Notes under the pieces: generated by a model
Told to the model about the DNA's origin: nothing
The model's database searches: none
Seen by the model: the letters and a program-made list of their open reading frames with translations, nothing else
Assembly (NCBI GenBank): GCA_027487735.1
Contig: JAIYDA010000117.1
Span: forward strand, 1 to 64,000
DNA: 64,000 bases
Origin: Planctomycetaceae bacterium
GTDB taxonomy: Bacteria; Planctomycetota; Phycisphaerae; Phycisphaerales; UBA1924
Reading direction: 5' to 3'
Program-made: the position numbers and the translations under genes
Part shown: positions 47,994 to 57,061 of the stretch, piece after piece
Position numbering within the stretch: position 1 is the stretch's first letter
Layout: each line of letters starts with the position of its first letter

Positions 47994-48271
47994 CCCTTCC
48001 TGAAACCCGACTGAGAGGTGTTTCACTCTCGGTCGAGCCGTTTGGAGAGAGAGAGAAAAGACGCTTGAAGGACCCTTGATAGTGAGAGAGGGCCCTTCGC
48101 GAAACCCGACAGGGAGATGTTTCACTCGCCGTCGAGCCGTTTGGAGAGAGAGAGAAAAGACGCCCGAAGGACCCTTGATTGTGAGAGAGAGGGCCCTTCT
48201 GGAAACCCGACAGAGAGATGTTTCACTCGCCGTCGAGCCGTTTGGAGAGAGAGAGAAAAGACAACGACAAC
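47994..48271. repeat. About 100-bp direct tandem repeat, 3 copies (47994, 48093, 48194), third incomplete
   Basis: Unit CCCTTCnnGAAACCCGACnGnGAGrTGTTTCACTCGCCGTCGAGCCGTTTGGAGAGAGAGAGAAAAGACGC..GAAGGACCCTTGATnGTGAGAGAGGG. Confidence 0.95.
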
Positions 48272-48439
48272 ATGCACGCGCCTGACGAAGATGCCAGCAA
48301 AATGGTCAGAATTTCTTGCCTTGAATGAAGATTTTTGAATAGTCCAATAAAACATATCTTGATTCGGCGATAGGAGCGGTTGCTAGGACCGTCCGTCTCT
48401 GTGTTCACCCCGCTCGCGCAGCGTGTCAAAAATGCTGGC

Positions 48440-49816
48440 ATGAACACGCAACTCACCGCGTCGCTCTGCCTCGTTCTCGGTGCCTCGCTTGCGCAGGCAC
48501 AGGTCGCCGTCGAGTTTGTGGAGGGGTCTGGTTTCGTGACAGGCTTCGGCTCGCCGCTACCTGCGGAGTACGAAACTGTGCCGATCGGGAGGCGCGGTGC
48601 CGAAGGCGGCGGTTCGACAGGCTCGGGGTTTGTCGGAAGCAGCAGGCTGGAACTGGCCATCGTCGACGTCGTCGGGACAAGTCGCACGAATCTAATCGCA
48701 AGCGGAAACAGCTCGCACTTTTCGACGAGTGGCGGCAGCACGACAAGCACGGGCGACGGCACGATCCGCCTCGCGTCGCCAGTTCGTGTACAGCTTACCG
48801 ACCTCTCGCGTCGCGTCGTGCGATACAGCGATTCATCCAGTGTGACCGAGCCAATCGGTGGGGAAGTCACGCTCGCCCCCGCTGAGTCGGCGGGTCGACT
48901 GATCGGCAGCCTCGCAAATGGCATTCTCTTCCCGGGCGATTATGTCCTTTCCGCGCAGGTGACGGCGAATGGGACAAACGTCGGCTTCCCAAACACTCGT
49001 TCGAGCACGCTCTCGTGGACGCTCGCGATGAGCCCCCTCACGCCCCGCCTGCTCGCAAGCACCGATGCCACGAGCGACGGCAGCGACGACATCTTCTTCC
49101 ATCACACGCTCACGGGCGTCTGCGTCGCGTGGACACGCACTGTGACCAATCAAACGACCTTCTCCATCCTCGGTGGCGCGGCGCCCAACTGGGAGATTCG
49201 CGGCACGGGCGACCTCTCGCTCGATGGCGTTGCGGACATCGTGTGGCAGAACGTCGACTCGGGCGAGGTGGGCTTGTGGATCACGCGTGCCGGGCAGTTT
49301 GCTGAGTGGCGGAGCCTCGGTGTGCCGCCCGCAGGCTTCCGCGTCGAGGCTGTGGGCGACTTCGATGGTGACTTTCAGAACGACCTCATCTTCCGCAACA
49401 CCCAGACGGGCGTGCTCGTCGTCTGGCTCATGAACGCAACATCGCTGCGCACATGGCAAGTCATCGCCGCGATCCCGACCGATTGGCAGATCGTGACGGC
49501 GGGCGACTGGACGGGCGATGGCGAGAGCGACCTGCTCTGCTACCGCGCCTCCACGGGCGACGTGGGCGTGCTGGGGATGAACGACACACAGATCATCTCG
49601 TGGAGCGGCATCGGGTTCGCCGACCCCGCGATCTTCCGCCCCTTTGGCCGGATGGACACCGACGGGAACGGCACCCAGGAACTGCTCTGGCAAGACCAGA
49701 ACACCGGGCGGTTTGCAATCTGGACGATCCAGCGCCTCGGCACCACCGCAGCGTTTGACTCATGGTCGCCCTTCTTCAACCCGCTCGTCGACTCGACGTG
49801 GCGGGCCCGCAACTAA
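48440..49816 (+). CDS. Secreted protein with FG-GAP/VCBS-like repeats
   Basis: Signal peptide MNTQLTASLCLVLGASLAQAQ; repeated GDxxxDGxxDIvWxnxxtGxvxlW units. Confidence 0.75.
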   Translation: MNTQLTASLCLVLGASLAQAQVAVEFVEGSGFVTGFGSPLPAEYETVPIGRRGAEGGGSTGSGFVGSSRLELAIVDVVGTSRTNLIASGNSSHFSTSGGSTTSTGDGTIRLASPVRVQLTDLSRRVVRYSDSSSVTEPIGGEVTLAPAESAGRLIGSLANGILFPGDYVLSAQVTANGTNVGFPNTRSSTLSWTLAMSPLTPRLLASTDATSDGSDDIFFHHTLTGVCVAWTRTVTNQTTFSILGGAAPNWEIRGTGDLSLDGVADIVWQNVDSGEVGLWITRAGQFAEWRSLGVPPAGFRVEAVGDFDGDFQNDLIFRNTQTGVLVVWLMNATSLRTWQVIAAIPTDWQIVTAGDWTGDGESDLLCYRASTGDVGVLGMNDTQIISWSGIGFADPAIFRPFGRMDTDGNGTQELLWQDQNTGRFAIWTIQRLGTTAAFDSWSPFFNPLVDSTWRARN

Positions 49817-49848
49817 GCGAAAAAGCCAGCGCGGCACGACGCAGCCCT

Positions 49849-51204
49849 TTAGCCCCCAGCCGCGCGGCGTTCTTTCTCCGCGGCTGCGTCGAGCGCAGCC
49901 TGGGCCTGCACGCGAACGCTCGAAAGTGCTTCTCGCGCGGGCGTGCGCACCTGCCAGATGTCCGTCTCCCACGCGCGGCGGAAGAGCGCTTCGTACTCGT
50001 TCCAGGCTCGCGTCGCGGGCGTGCCGAAGCCACGCGGGCTGCGGGCGATTGCTTCGTGCACGCCGATGAAGGGGCTGGGATGGCGGGCGTAATAGTCGGG
50101 CGTGCTGCTGGCGAGGGGCGTGGGCTTCGCATGGTCGATGCAAAGCTGCTCTTGCACGCGCTGCTGCTGCACGAAGGCGATGAACGCGAACGCCTCCTTC
50201 GGGTGCTTGCACCCGCGCGGAATCGTCAGCACGTCCGCCTCCACGAGGCCCACCGGGTTCACGCTCGCATCGCCCGCCTCCGTCGGAAACGGCGCAACCG
50301 CGAAGCGAAACTCGGGCTTGTATTGCTTGATGACGTTGACGAGGAACGGGCCATGCAAACACATCGCCACGCGCCCCGCAAGCAGCGGCTGCTCGGCGCT
50401 GGCATAGCTGCCCAGCCCGCTCTGAAAGTTCATCATGCGCTGCACGCCCAGCGCTGTCGCGGTGCGCTGCGCCCACGCATACGCGCGCACGTTCGCGTCG
50501 CTGTCGGTCGTCGCTTGGTTGGTTGCCTCGTCGTAGAGACTGCCCCCAAAGTACGCGCCCCAGGTGTAAGGCCACCACCCAGGCTCGCTCTGCACGAAGC
50601 CCAGCCGCTCGAAGCGATCGCCCGCGCGCCGCGTTGCCTGCTGCGACCACGCATCCAGCTGCGCGATCGAGGTTGGCGGCACCGAGGCATCCAGCCCCGC
50701 ATCCGCGAGCGCGTCCACGCCCATGTACAGCGCCATCGTCGAGCAAGTGTTCGGCAGACCAAACAGCGAGCCATGGGGCGTGCGCACATTGCACAGCCGC
50801 CAGATGGCATCGGCGTACGTCGCTTGCGAGAGCCCGGCGCGGGCCGCGAGCTCGTCGAGCGGCTCGATCGCCTTCGCCCTCGCAAACAGCGGCAGCAGCT
50901 TGCTATACAGCCCGATGACATCGGGCGGGTTCTTGCCCGCGATCGCGAGCATGGCGCGTTGCTCGATGAGCGTCATGCTGATGAGGCGGACAAAGATGCT
51001 TGATTGCGACGCGTTGAAGGCATCGACCACGCGCTGCATCGCCAGCGCCTCGTGCCCGGTCCACTTTTCCCAGTACGTGATCGTCGTGCGCCCCGCCGCT
51101 CGCGGATCTCGCACGCCCTTGGGGCCAAACGCGGCATACCCCACCGCTCCTGCGGCAAGCACGCCCAGCGCGGCGCGACGAGAGATGGACGAAGAGGGTG
51201 CCAC
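49849..51204 (-). CDS. Extracellular solute-binding protein (sugar ABC-type)
   Basis: SRRAALGVLAAG Tat-like N-terminus; ITYWEKWTGHEALAMQRVVDAFNAS...MCLHGPFLVNVIKQYKPEFRFAVAPFPTEAG. Confidence 0.88.
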   Translation of the reverse strand: MAPSSSISRRAALGVLAAGAVGYAAFGPKGVRDPRAAGRTTITYWEKWTGHEALAMQRVVDAFNASQSSIFVRLISMTLIEQRAMLAIAGKNPPDVIGLYSKLLPLFARAKAIEPLDELAARAGLSQATYADAIWRLCNVRTPHGSLFGLPNTCSTMALYMGVDALADAGLDASVPPTSIAQLDAWSQQATRRAGDRFERLGFVQSEPGWWPYTWGAYFGGSLYDEATNQATTDSDANVRAYAWAQRTATALGVQRMMNFQSGLGSYASAEQPLLAGRVAMCLHGPFLVNVIKQYKPEFRFAVAPFPTEAGDASVNPVGLVEADVLTIPRGCKHPKEAFAFIAFVQQQRVQEQLCIDHAKPTPLASSTPDYYARHPSPFIGVHEAIARSPRGFGTPATRAWNEYEALFRRAWETDIWQVRTPAREALSSVRVQAQAALDAAAEKERRAAGG

Positions 51205-51273
51205 GGGCGTGAGCTTTCTGGGCGTGAGTCTTCGGGATTCGTGCCGTCTTCGAGCGTGGTATCGGGGGAAGTG

Positions 51274-52068
51274 CTACTTCGTTGCGGGGCTTTCGAGCGT
51301 CAGTCGGTGGCGGCGGAGCATCGCCTGCAGGTCCTTGGGCAGCGGGGCTCGCACGTCCACGGTCTCGCCCGTCATCGGATGGCGGAACGCGAGGCGATGC
51401 GCGTGCAGCGCGAGGCGCTTGTTGCTCTTGGCAACCGCGTCGGGTGCATACACGCTGTCGCCCAGAATCGGGCAGCGGATCGCCGCGAGGTGGATGCGCA
51501 CCTGGTGCAGGCGCCCGGTGATCGCCCGGCACTCCAGCAGCGAGGCGGTGCTGCTCGTGGAGATCAGGCGATACGCCGTGCGGCTGGCCTTGCCCGCGGG
51601 GTGAATCTTCGCGAGCTTCATGGTGGTGCCGAAGGGCCCGGACTTCTCATACTCAAGGATCGGCTTGTTGATGATGCCCTCGGCCTTGGGCGGCGCATGG
51701 CTGACGCACGCGTAGTAGAACTTCGCGAGGCTTCGCCCCTCAAACAGCTCACGGGTCGCGTCGTAGCTCGCGATGCTCTTGGCGATGATGAGCAAGCCAC
51801 TCGTGTCTTTGTCCAGGCGGTGCAGCATGCCGAAGTCGCGCGTGCGTCCAATCTTCTGCAGCTGCGTGCCCAGGGTCGCGAACAGCGCGTTGAGCAGCGT
51901 GTCGTTCTCGTGGCCCTTGCCCGGCATGCTCACCACGCCCGCGGGCTTGCTGACAACGATGAGGTGCTCGTCTTCAAAGCAGCGTTTGAAGGTAACGTCG
52001 GGATTGGGCGTGATAGAGAGCAAGGCGAAACCATAGGGCTGCGGGGGTTGCTGCCCGAGGCACGGCAC
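51274..52068 (-). CDS. RluA-family pseudouridine synthase
   Basis: HRLDKDTSGLLIIAKS, GRLHQVRIHLAAIRCPILGDSVY. Confidence 0.93.
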   Translation of the reverse strand: MPCLGQQPPQPYGFALLSITPNPDVTFKRCFEDEHLIVVSKPAGVVSMPGKGHENDTLLNALFATLGTQLQKIGRTRDFGMLHRLDKDTSGLLIIAKSIASYDATRELFEGRSLAKFYYACVSHAPPKAEGIINKPILEYEKSGPFGTTMKLAKIHPAGKASRTAYRLISTSSTASLLECRAITGRLHQVRIHLAAIRCPILGDSVYAPDAVAKSNKRLALHAHRLAFRHPMTGETVDVRAPLPKDLQAMLRRHRLTLESPATK

Positions 52069-52095
52069 GCAAGACCTGCAACAGCCAAGGCCCGA

Positions 52096-53826
52096 TCAGT
52101 GCAGCACGCGGAAGACCTCTTGCTCGTCGGTCAGGCCCAGGCGAATCTTCTCCAGCGCATCCTCGCGCATGCTGCGGAAGCCGCTCGCCTTTGCAGCGGC
52201 GTGCAGCTGCACCGCATCCGCCCGCTGCTGCGTCAGGGTGCGAAGCTGGTCGTTCATGGTCATGATCTCATACACCGCGAGACGACCGCGATAGCCCAGC
52301 CCGAAGCACCGCTCACAGCGCCCGCCCGTTGCCCCCTGCCCCTTGCCCTGGCACGCGCTGCAGACGCGCCGCACGAGGCGCTGCGCAATCGTCGCGAGCA
52401 GGCTGCTCGTGATGAGGTAGGGCTCGATGCCCATGTCGACCAGGCGCGGGATGGCGCTCGGCGCGTCGTTCGTGTGCAGCGTCGCGAGCACAAGGTGGCC
52501 CGTGAGGCTCGCCTGCACAGCAAGCTGGCTCGTCTCCTTGTCGCGAATCTCGCCCACCAGAATCACGTCGGGGTCTTGTCGCAGCAGCGCACGCAGGCCC
52601 GCAGCAAACGTCACGCCCCGCTTCACGTTCACCTGCATCTGGCTGATGCCATCGAGGTGATACTCCACAGGGTCTTCGATGGTCATCACGTTGCGGCTGC
52701 CCCGATCGATGTTGCCGAGCGCGGCATACAGCGTCGTCGTCTTGCCGCTGCCCGTGGGCCCCGTCACGAGCAGAATGCCCGTGGGATGGTCGATGAGGTC
52801 CATGAGCTGGGCCTGCATCGTGCGCGTCATGCCGATCTCATCCAGGCTCAGCTGCGTGCTGGATTGATCAAGCAGACGCAGCACCAGCCGCTCTCCATAC
52901 ACCGTGGGAATGCAGCTGAAGCGAATGTCGACCTTGCGGCTGCCCACGCGCACGCTGGTGTGCCCGTCTTGCGGCGTGTGGCGATTCGCGATGTCGAGCT
53001 CGGTCATCACCTTCAGTCGCGAGCTGATGGCGGGCGCAAGGCTGGGGGGCGGGCTGAAGGCATCGATCAGCATGCCATCCACGCGAAAGCGAATGACCAG
53101 CTTGTTCTCCATCGGGTGCACGTGCACGTCGCTCGCGCGCCGGCGCAGCGCCTCGAACAGAATCATGTTCACGAGGCGAATGACCGGGCCCTGCCGCGCG
53201 AGTTGCAGCAGATCGGTGCTCTGGCCCGCGCCCGCAGCGGCAGCCGCGGCGATGGCGCGATCGTCAAGGGGCATCTCCTCGATGATCTCGGTGACGAGGT
53301 CTTGGCGCTGCTCGTAGCCACGGTTGATGAGGTTCGCAACGCCCGCGCGCGGCGCGAGCACGAGCCGCATGGGCATGCCCAGCAGCTCTTGCAGCATCGT
53401 GAGCGAGGCGGGCTGCATGGGCTGCGCCATCGCCACGGTCATCACCTCGCCGTCGCTCTCTAGGCCCGCGACTAGGCGAGCACGGGCAAAGTCTGGCGGC
53501 ACCGTCTCGTAGAAGCGGCTTGCGCTCTCGCTCAGGCGGGGCTCCACGTCAAAGGGCATGCCCGTGCGCTGGCTCAGCAGGTTCAGCGCCTGGTGCTCGT
53601 CGAGCGCGAGCATGCTCAACAGCACATCCCAGGGCTCTTCGTCGCTGCCCTCGGTGCGGGCAAACTGCCGCAGCTTGTCGGGCGAGAGGGGCAGGGGCTC
53701 AAAGAGGCGGGCAAGCCTCGCGAGCTCTGCACTCGGTGCTGCCGGGCTAGCAGGCAGCGGCCCGCGCGCCAGCGAGCTTGCTCGCGCGGGTGGTCGCTGG
53801 GTGGAGTTGTCGCTTCGGGCGTGCAT
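52096..53826 (-). CDS. gspE: GspE/PulE-family type II secretion ATPase
   Basis: VTGPTGSGKTTTLYAALGNID, RQDPDVILVGEIRDKETSQLAVQASLTGHLVLATLHTNDA. Confidence 0.93.
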   Translation of the reverse strand: MHARSDNSTQRPPARASSLARGPLPASPAAPSAELARLARLFEPLPLSPDKLRQFARTEGSDEEPWDVLLSMLALDEHQALNLLSQRTGMPFDVEPRLSESASRFYETVPPDFARARLVAGLESDGEVMTVAMAQPMQPASLTMLQELLGMPMRLVLAPRAGVANLINRGYEQRQDLVTEIIEEMPLDDRAIAAAAAAGAGQSTDLLQLARQGPVIRLVNMILFEALRRRASDVHVHPMENKLVIRFRVDGMLIDAFSPPPSLAPAISSRLKVMTELDIANRHTPQDGHTSVRVGSRKVDIRFSCIPTVYGERLVLRLLDQSSTQLSLDEIGMTRTMQAQLMDLIDHPTGILLVTGPTGSGKTTTLYAALGNIDRGSRNVMTIEDPVEYHLDGISQMQVNVKRGVTFAAGLRALLRQDPDVILVGEIRDKETSQLAVQASLTGHLVLATLHTNDAPSAIPRLVDMGIEPYLITSSLLATIAQRLVRRVCSACQGKGQGATGGRCERCFGLGYRGRLAVYEIMTMNDQLRTLTQQRADAVQLHAAAKASGFRSMREDALEKIRLGLTDEQEVFRVLH

Positions 53827-53917
53827 GCGAGGAAAGAGAACGAGAACAACACAGGCAAAGGCCACACGGGCACAAACAACGAGCCATCACGCCGCAGCGC
53901 GATGCACTCGCAGAAAC

Positions 53918-56707
53918 TCAATCCGGGTTCGGCTCATCCACGGGCTCAGTCGCGCGGCGGATCGTCTCGCCCGGCCCGCGAGTCTCACTGCGAGGGGCAC
54001 TCTGCGGAGCAACCGTCGCTGGGGCAGGCACGCCCGAATCTTCGGACGAGCGATCATCGGAAGAGATAGGCATAGGCCCAGGCACCCGCGCGGGCTGCAT
54101 CATGCTCGTGCCGGCTTGGTTCGAGATGATCTCCATCATGCGCGGCGTGAGCGGGGGCAACCCCTCTGGGTCCTCCAGGTCCGCACGCTTCGTGGGCCCG
54201 CGCGTGAGCAACCGAAGGTCGGCAAAGTTCGGATCGCGCAGGATGCGGGGCGTGAGAAAGACGTAGAGCACCGTCTGACGGTCGCCCTTGTTCGTGTCGC
54301 CAAACAGTGCGCCGATGAGCGGGATCTTCCCGAGCAGCGGGATGCGTGCCGTGGTGCGGTTGTTCGCATCAAGCACCAGCCCCCCCACCACCACCGTCGA
54401 GTCGTCGGGCACCGTGATGCTCTCGCTCGCGAGCGTGTTCACCTGGCTGCTCGGGGGCTGCGTCGCGCTCCCCTCGCTCGTAAAGCTGCTCAGCTCAAGC
54501 TCATACTCAAGCCGCAAGTAGCCCGCGTCGGCGATCTGAGGCTTCACCGTCAGCGTCGTGCCCGCCTCTTCGCTGCGATCGAACGTGATCGTGTCGCGAT
54601 CGGCGTTGTCGCCCCGCGAGATGCTCTGCACCGGAATCTTGTCGATGCTCGCGACCGTCGCCTCGGTGTTGTCGTCCACCAGCAACTGCGGCGTGCTGAT
54701 GATGCGGCTGTCGGTCTCGCTCGCCAGCGCACGCATCACGATCGGCACCTGGTCGCTGCGAATGACCGCCGCCGTGAAGCCGCTCAGCCCGCCCGAGACC
54801 AGCTTCTGCCCCAGCAAGGGCTGTCCCGTCGTGGGCAGGCTGCCCAGCCCAAAGTTGCTGTTCAGCACGCCCCCGGTGCCGTTGGCGTTGATGAGCTGGT
54901 TCTCAAAGCTCAGTCGCAGGCGATCGTCCGCAGTCACGGCAACGATGCGGGCCTCGATGTACACCTGCGGGCGGCGAACATCCAGCTGCTGGATGAGGCG
55001 CTCAAAGTCCTCCTGCTGGCCCGCGCGAGCCTTTACCACGATCTGATTCTGCGCTTCGTTCGCGATCACAAACGCGGTGCTGTCGATCGACGTGCCGTCG
55101 CCCTCGCCGCCCTCTTGCTGGGGCTGGTTTGTCCCGGGCCTGCGCGTGCCCCGCCGCTGCACGCTGTTCTGCTGGCCCCCGGGCAGCAGTGGCGCGCTGC
55201 CCACCGCTCCGGTCTCGCTGATGAGGCCCTGGATGAGCTCGGCGACCTCGAGCGCGTTGCTGTTGCGAAGCTTGTAGACGCGGATCGTCACCTGCTCGCT
55301 CTGCGTGTCGAGCTCGGTAATCAGCGTGCCCAGACTCTCTTGCTGCTCGGGCGTGCCGTAGTACAGAATCGTGCCGCGGCCTTCGTCCACGACCATCACG
55401 GGCCCACCAATCGAGCTGCCCTGCTGCTGCTGCACCTGCCCAAACTGGTTGGGCTGCCCCTGAAAGGGCTGGAACCCCTGCGTGATCGAGCCATCCGCAG
55501 AAATCGTCGAGACCTCACCCAGCCCGCGCTGCCGCGCGAGGTCGGCAATCTGCCGCGCCGCGCTGCCCGCGAAATACTGCTTGGGCAGCAGCGTGTTGCG
55601 CACGTCGATGATCGTGAGCACCTGCTGCACGCGTGCGATCTCCTCGGGCAACCCGCGGAAGATCAGGGCGTTGCCCTGGGGGTCGGTCGTCAGGCGCTCG
55701 CCCAGGTTGTTGAAGGGACCCCCGCCACCTGCCTGCTGAGGCAGCCCCTGCATCTGCGCCGCAATGTTGATGGCGTTGTTGCCCGGGTTCTGCGCAAGCT
55801 GCCCGATGAGCTGCAGCGCCCGCTCGCGCGCCACCGCCGCCGAGATGTACGTCAGCGGCAGGCGAATGAACTGCCTCTCGCCAAACTCCTTGAGGAGCAG
55901 CTCGATGAGATCGCCCGTCGCCTGCAAACGCCGGGGCGTGTCGGTCACGACGATCAGCCCGAGTTCATCCAGATACGTGTAGCGCGTCGCCCCGCCCTGC
56001 GCCCCCGCAAGCTGCTGGTCAATCGCCGCCTTCAGTGCAGTCGGCCGCACGTTGGGCGTGCTAAACACCCGCGTCGTGGGGCTCTCGGTCTTGGAGTTGA
56101 ACTTGATCTCGGTGCCCGGCGCAACAACATAAATCCCGAAGCGGTCCTGGCTGATGGACCACCCCTGCTGCTCCAGCAGCATGTCGAGCAGTTGCAGCAG
56201 CTCGCTCTTCTTCACCGGCACCGGAGCCTGAAACACCACCGTCCCGGGCACGTCGCCCTTCACCGTCACGTTGATGTTCAGCGTCGTCGCGACCATCTGC
56301 ACCATCGCCGACAGTTGCACAGGCTCGGTAAACGCCGCGAGCGTCACGAGCTCGTCGCTCCCCACGTTGCTCTGCGTCGAGCTGCCGGGCGTGGCGGGTT
56401 GAAACTGCGTGCCGGGCTGGACGGCTTGCGGCTGCGCACCGGGCTGGCCCGGCTGAGCCAACTGTGCTGGCTGATCTGGCTGATCTGGCTGATCACCCGG
56501 CTGCACTTCCTGCTGTGCCCCCACGTCGGTCGCAGGACGAATGGGCCGCGCAACCGCAGTGTCCTGCGCCAGCGCCACGCCCCCAGCGCATAGCACCAGC
56601 ACCGCGGGCACCAGCGCAGCAACAACCCCCCGTCGCGCAGCGCGAGGCCCTACCCGCAGTGCGAAGGCGGTGCGTGCGAGAGGCTGCTGGGTGATGCGTG
56701 TGCTCAT
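53918..56707 (-). CDS. gspD: GspD-family secretin
   Basis: IDKIPVQSISRGDN..., VPDDSTVVVGGLVLDANNRTTARIPLLGKIPLIGALFGDTNKGDRQTVLYVFLTPRIL; Q/P/D-rich N-terminal linker. Confidence 0.92.
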   Translation of the reverse strand: MSTRITQQPLARTAFALRVGPRAARRGVVAALVPAVLVLCAGGVALAQDTAVARPIRPATDVGAQQEVQPGDQPDQPDQPAQLAQPGQPGAQPQAVQPGTQFQPATPGSSTQSNVGSDELVTLAAFTEPVQLSAMVQMVATTLNINVTVKGDVPGTVVFQAPVPVKKSELLQLLDMLLEQQGWSISQDRFGIYVVAPGTEIKFNSKTESPTTRVFSTPNVRPTALKAAIDQQLAGAQGGATRYTYLDELGLIVVTDTPRRLQATGDLIELLLKEFGERQFIRLPLTYISAAVARERALQLIGQLAQNPGNNAINIAAQMQGLPQQAGGGGPFNNLGERLTTDPQGNALIFRGLPEEIARVQQVLTIIDVRNTLLPKQYFAGSAARQIADLARQRGLGEVSTISADGSITQGFQPFQGQPNQFGQVQQQQGSSIGGPVMVVDEGRGTILYYGTPEQQESLGTLITELDTQSEQVTIRVYKLRNSNALEVAELIQGLISETGAVGSAPLLPGGQQNSVQRRGTRRPGTNQPQQEGGEGDGTSIDSTAFVIANEAQNQIVVKARAGQQEDFERLIQQLDVRRPQVYIEARIVAVTADDRLRLSFENQLINANGTGGVLNSNFGLGSLPTTGQPLLGQKLVSGGLSGFTAAVIRSDQVPIVMRALASETDSRIISTPQLLVDDNTEATVASIDKIPVQSISRGDNADRDTITFDRSEEAGTTLTVKPQIADAGYLRLEYELELSSFTSEGSATQPPSSQVNTLASESITVPDDSTVVVGGLVLDANNRTTARIPLLGKIPLIGALFGDTNKGDRQTVLYVFLTPRILRDPNFADLRLLTRGPTKRADLEDPEGLPPLTPRMMEIISNQAGTSMMQPARVPGPMPISSDDRSSEDSGVPAPATVAPQSAPRSETRGPGETIRRATEPVDEPNPD

Positions 56708-56774
56708 GCTGCCGCGTCCTGCTTCTCGCTCGGGCGCGATTGCTCTGCGCCGCAAGCTGCCGAGTGTCTGTTCG

Positions 56775-56971
56775 CCTGCCCTGCCACAAACGACCCGGGC
56801 ATTGCCCCGGGGCAGGCAGGGCAAGGTGCCCAAGGCCATCCGTGGCCTTGCCCACGAAACGGCCTGCGGGGCCATTGTTGGCACCCCAGCCTACGCCGCC
56901 CGCACCAGCGAACCCAAACAACCGACAGCGAACCGCCCACAAACCCGAAAGCAAAGCAGCGGGCAATGCCC
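56775..56971. promoter_or_regulatory. Highly structured divergent intergenic region (several hairpins)
   Basis: GGGCATTGCCC (56797-56807), CAAGGCCA-TCCG-TGGCCTTG (56831-56850), GGGCAATGCCC (56961-56971). Confidence 0.5.
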
Positions 56972-57061
56972 AGGCTCTGGTTTGCCTGCCAGCCCCCCGC
57001 GCTCAGGCTCGCACGCTCGTTCACAGCGCAGCGTCCCGCTTCCGCAAGCTACGCTCCGTGC

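Noticed and set aside
47994-48271. Possible CRISPR array
   Set aside because: Units are contiguous about 100-bp near-identical repeats without short repeat/unique spacer structure and no cas genes.
48076-48338. Small ORFs across the 100-bp repeats
   Set aside because: Spacings of 99 and 101 bp do not keep reading frame between copies and there is no supporting coding signature.
53558-56593. 1011-aa plus-strand ORF
   Set aside because: Antisense shadow of gspD/gspE.
56708-57061. Cobalamin riboswitch upstream of the BtuF-like gene
   Set aside because: Expected B12-box sequence (GCCAGGAGACCTGCC-like) not seen on either strand by eye; only generic hairpins noted.
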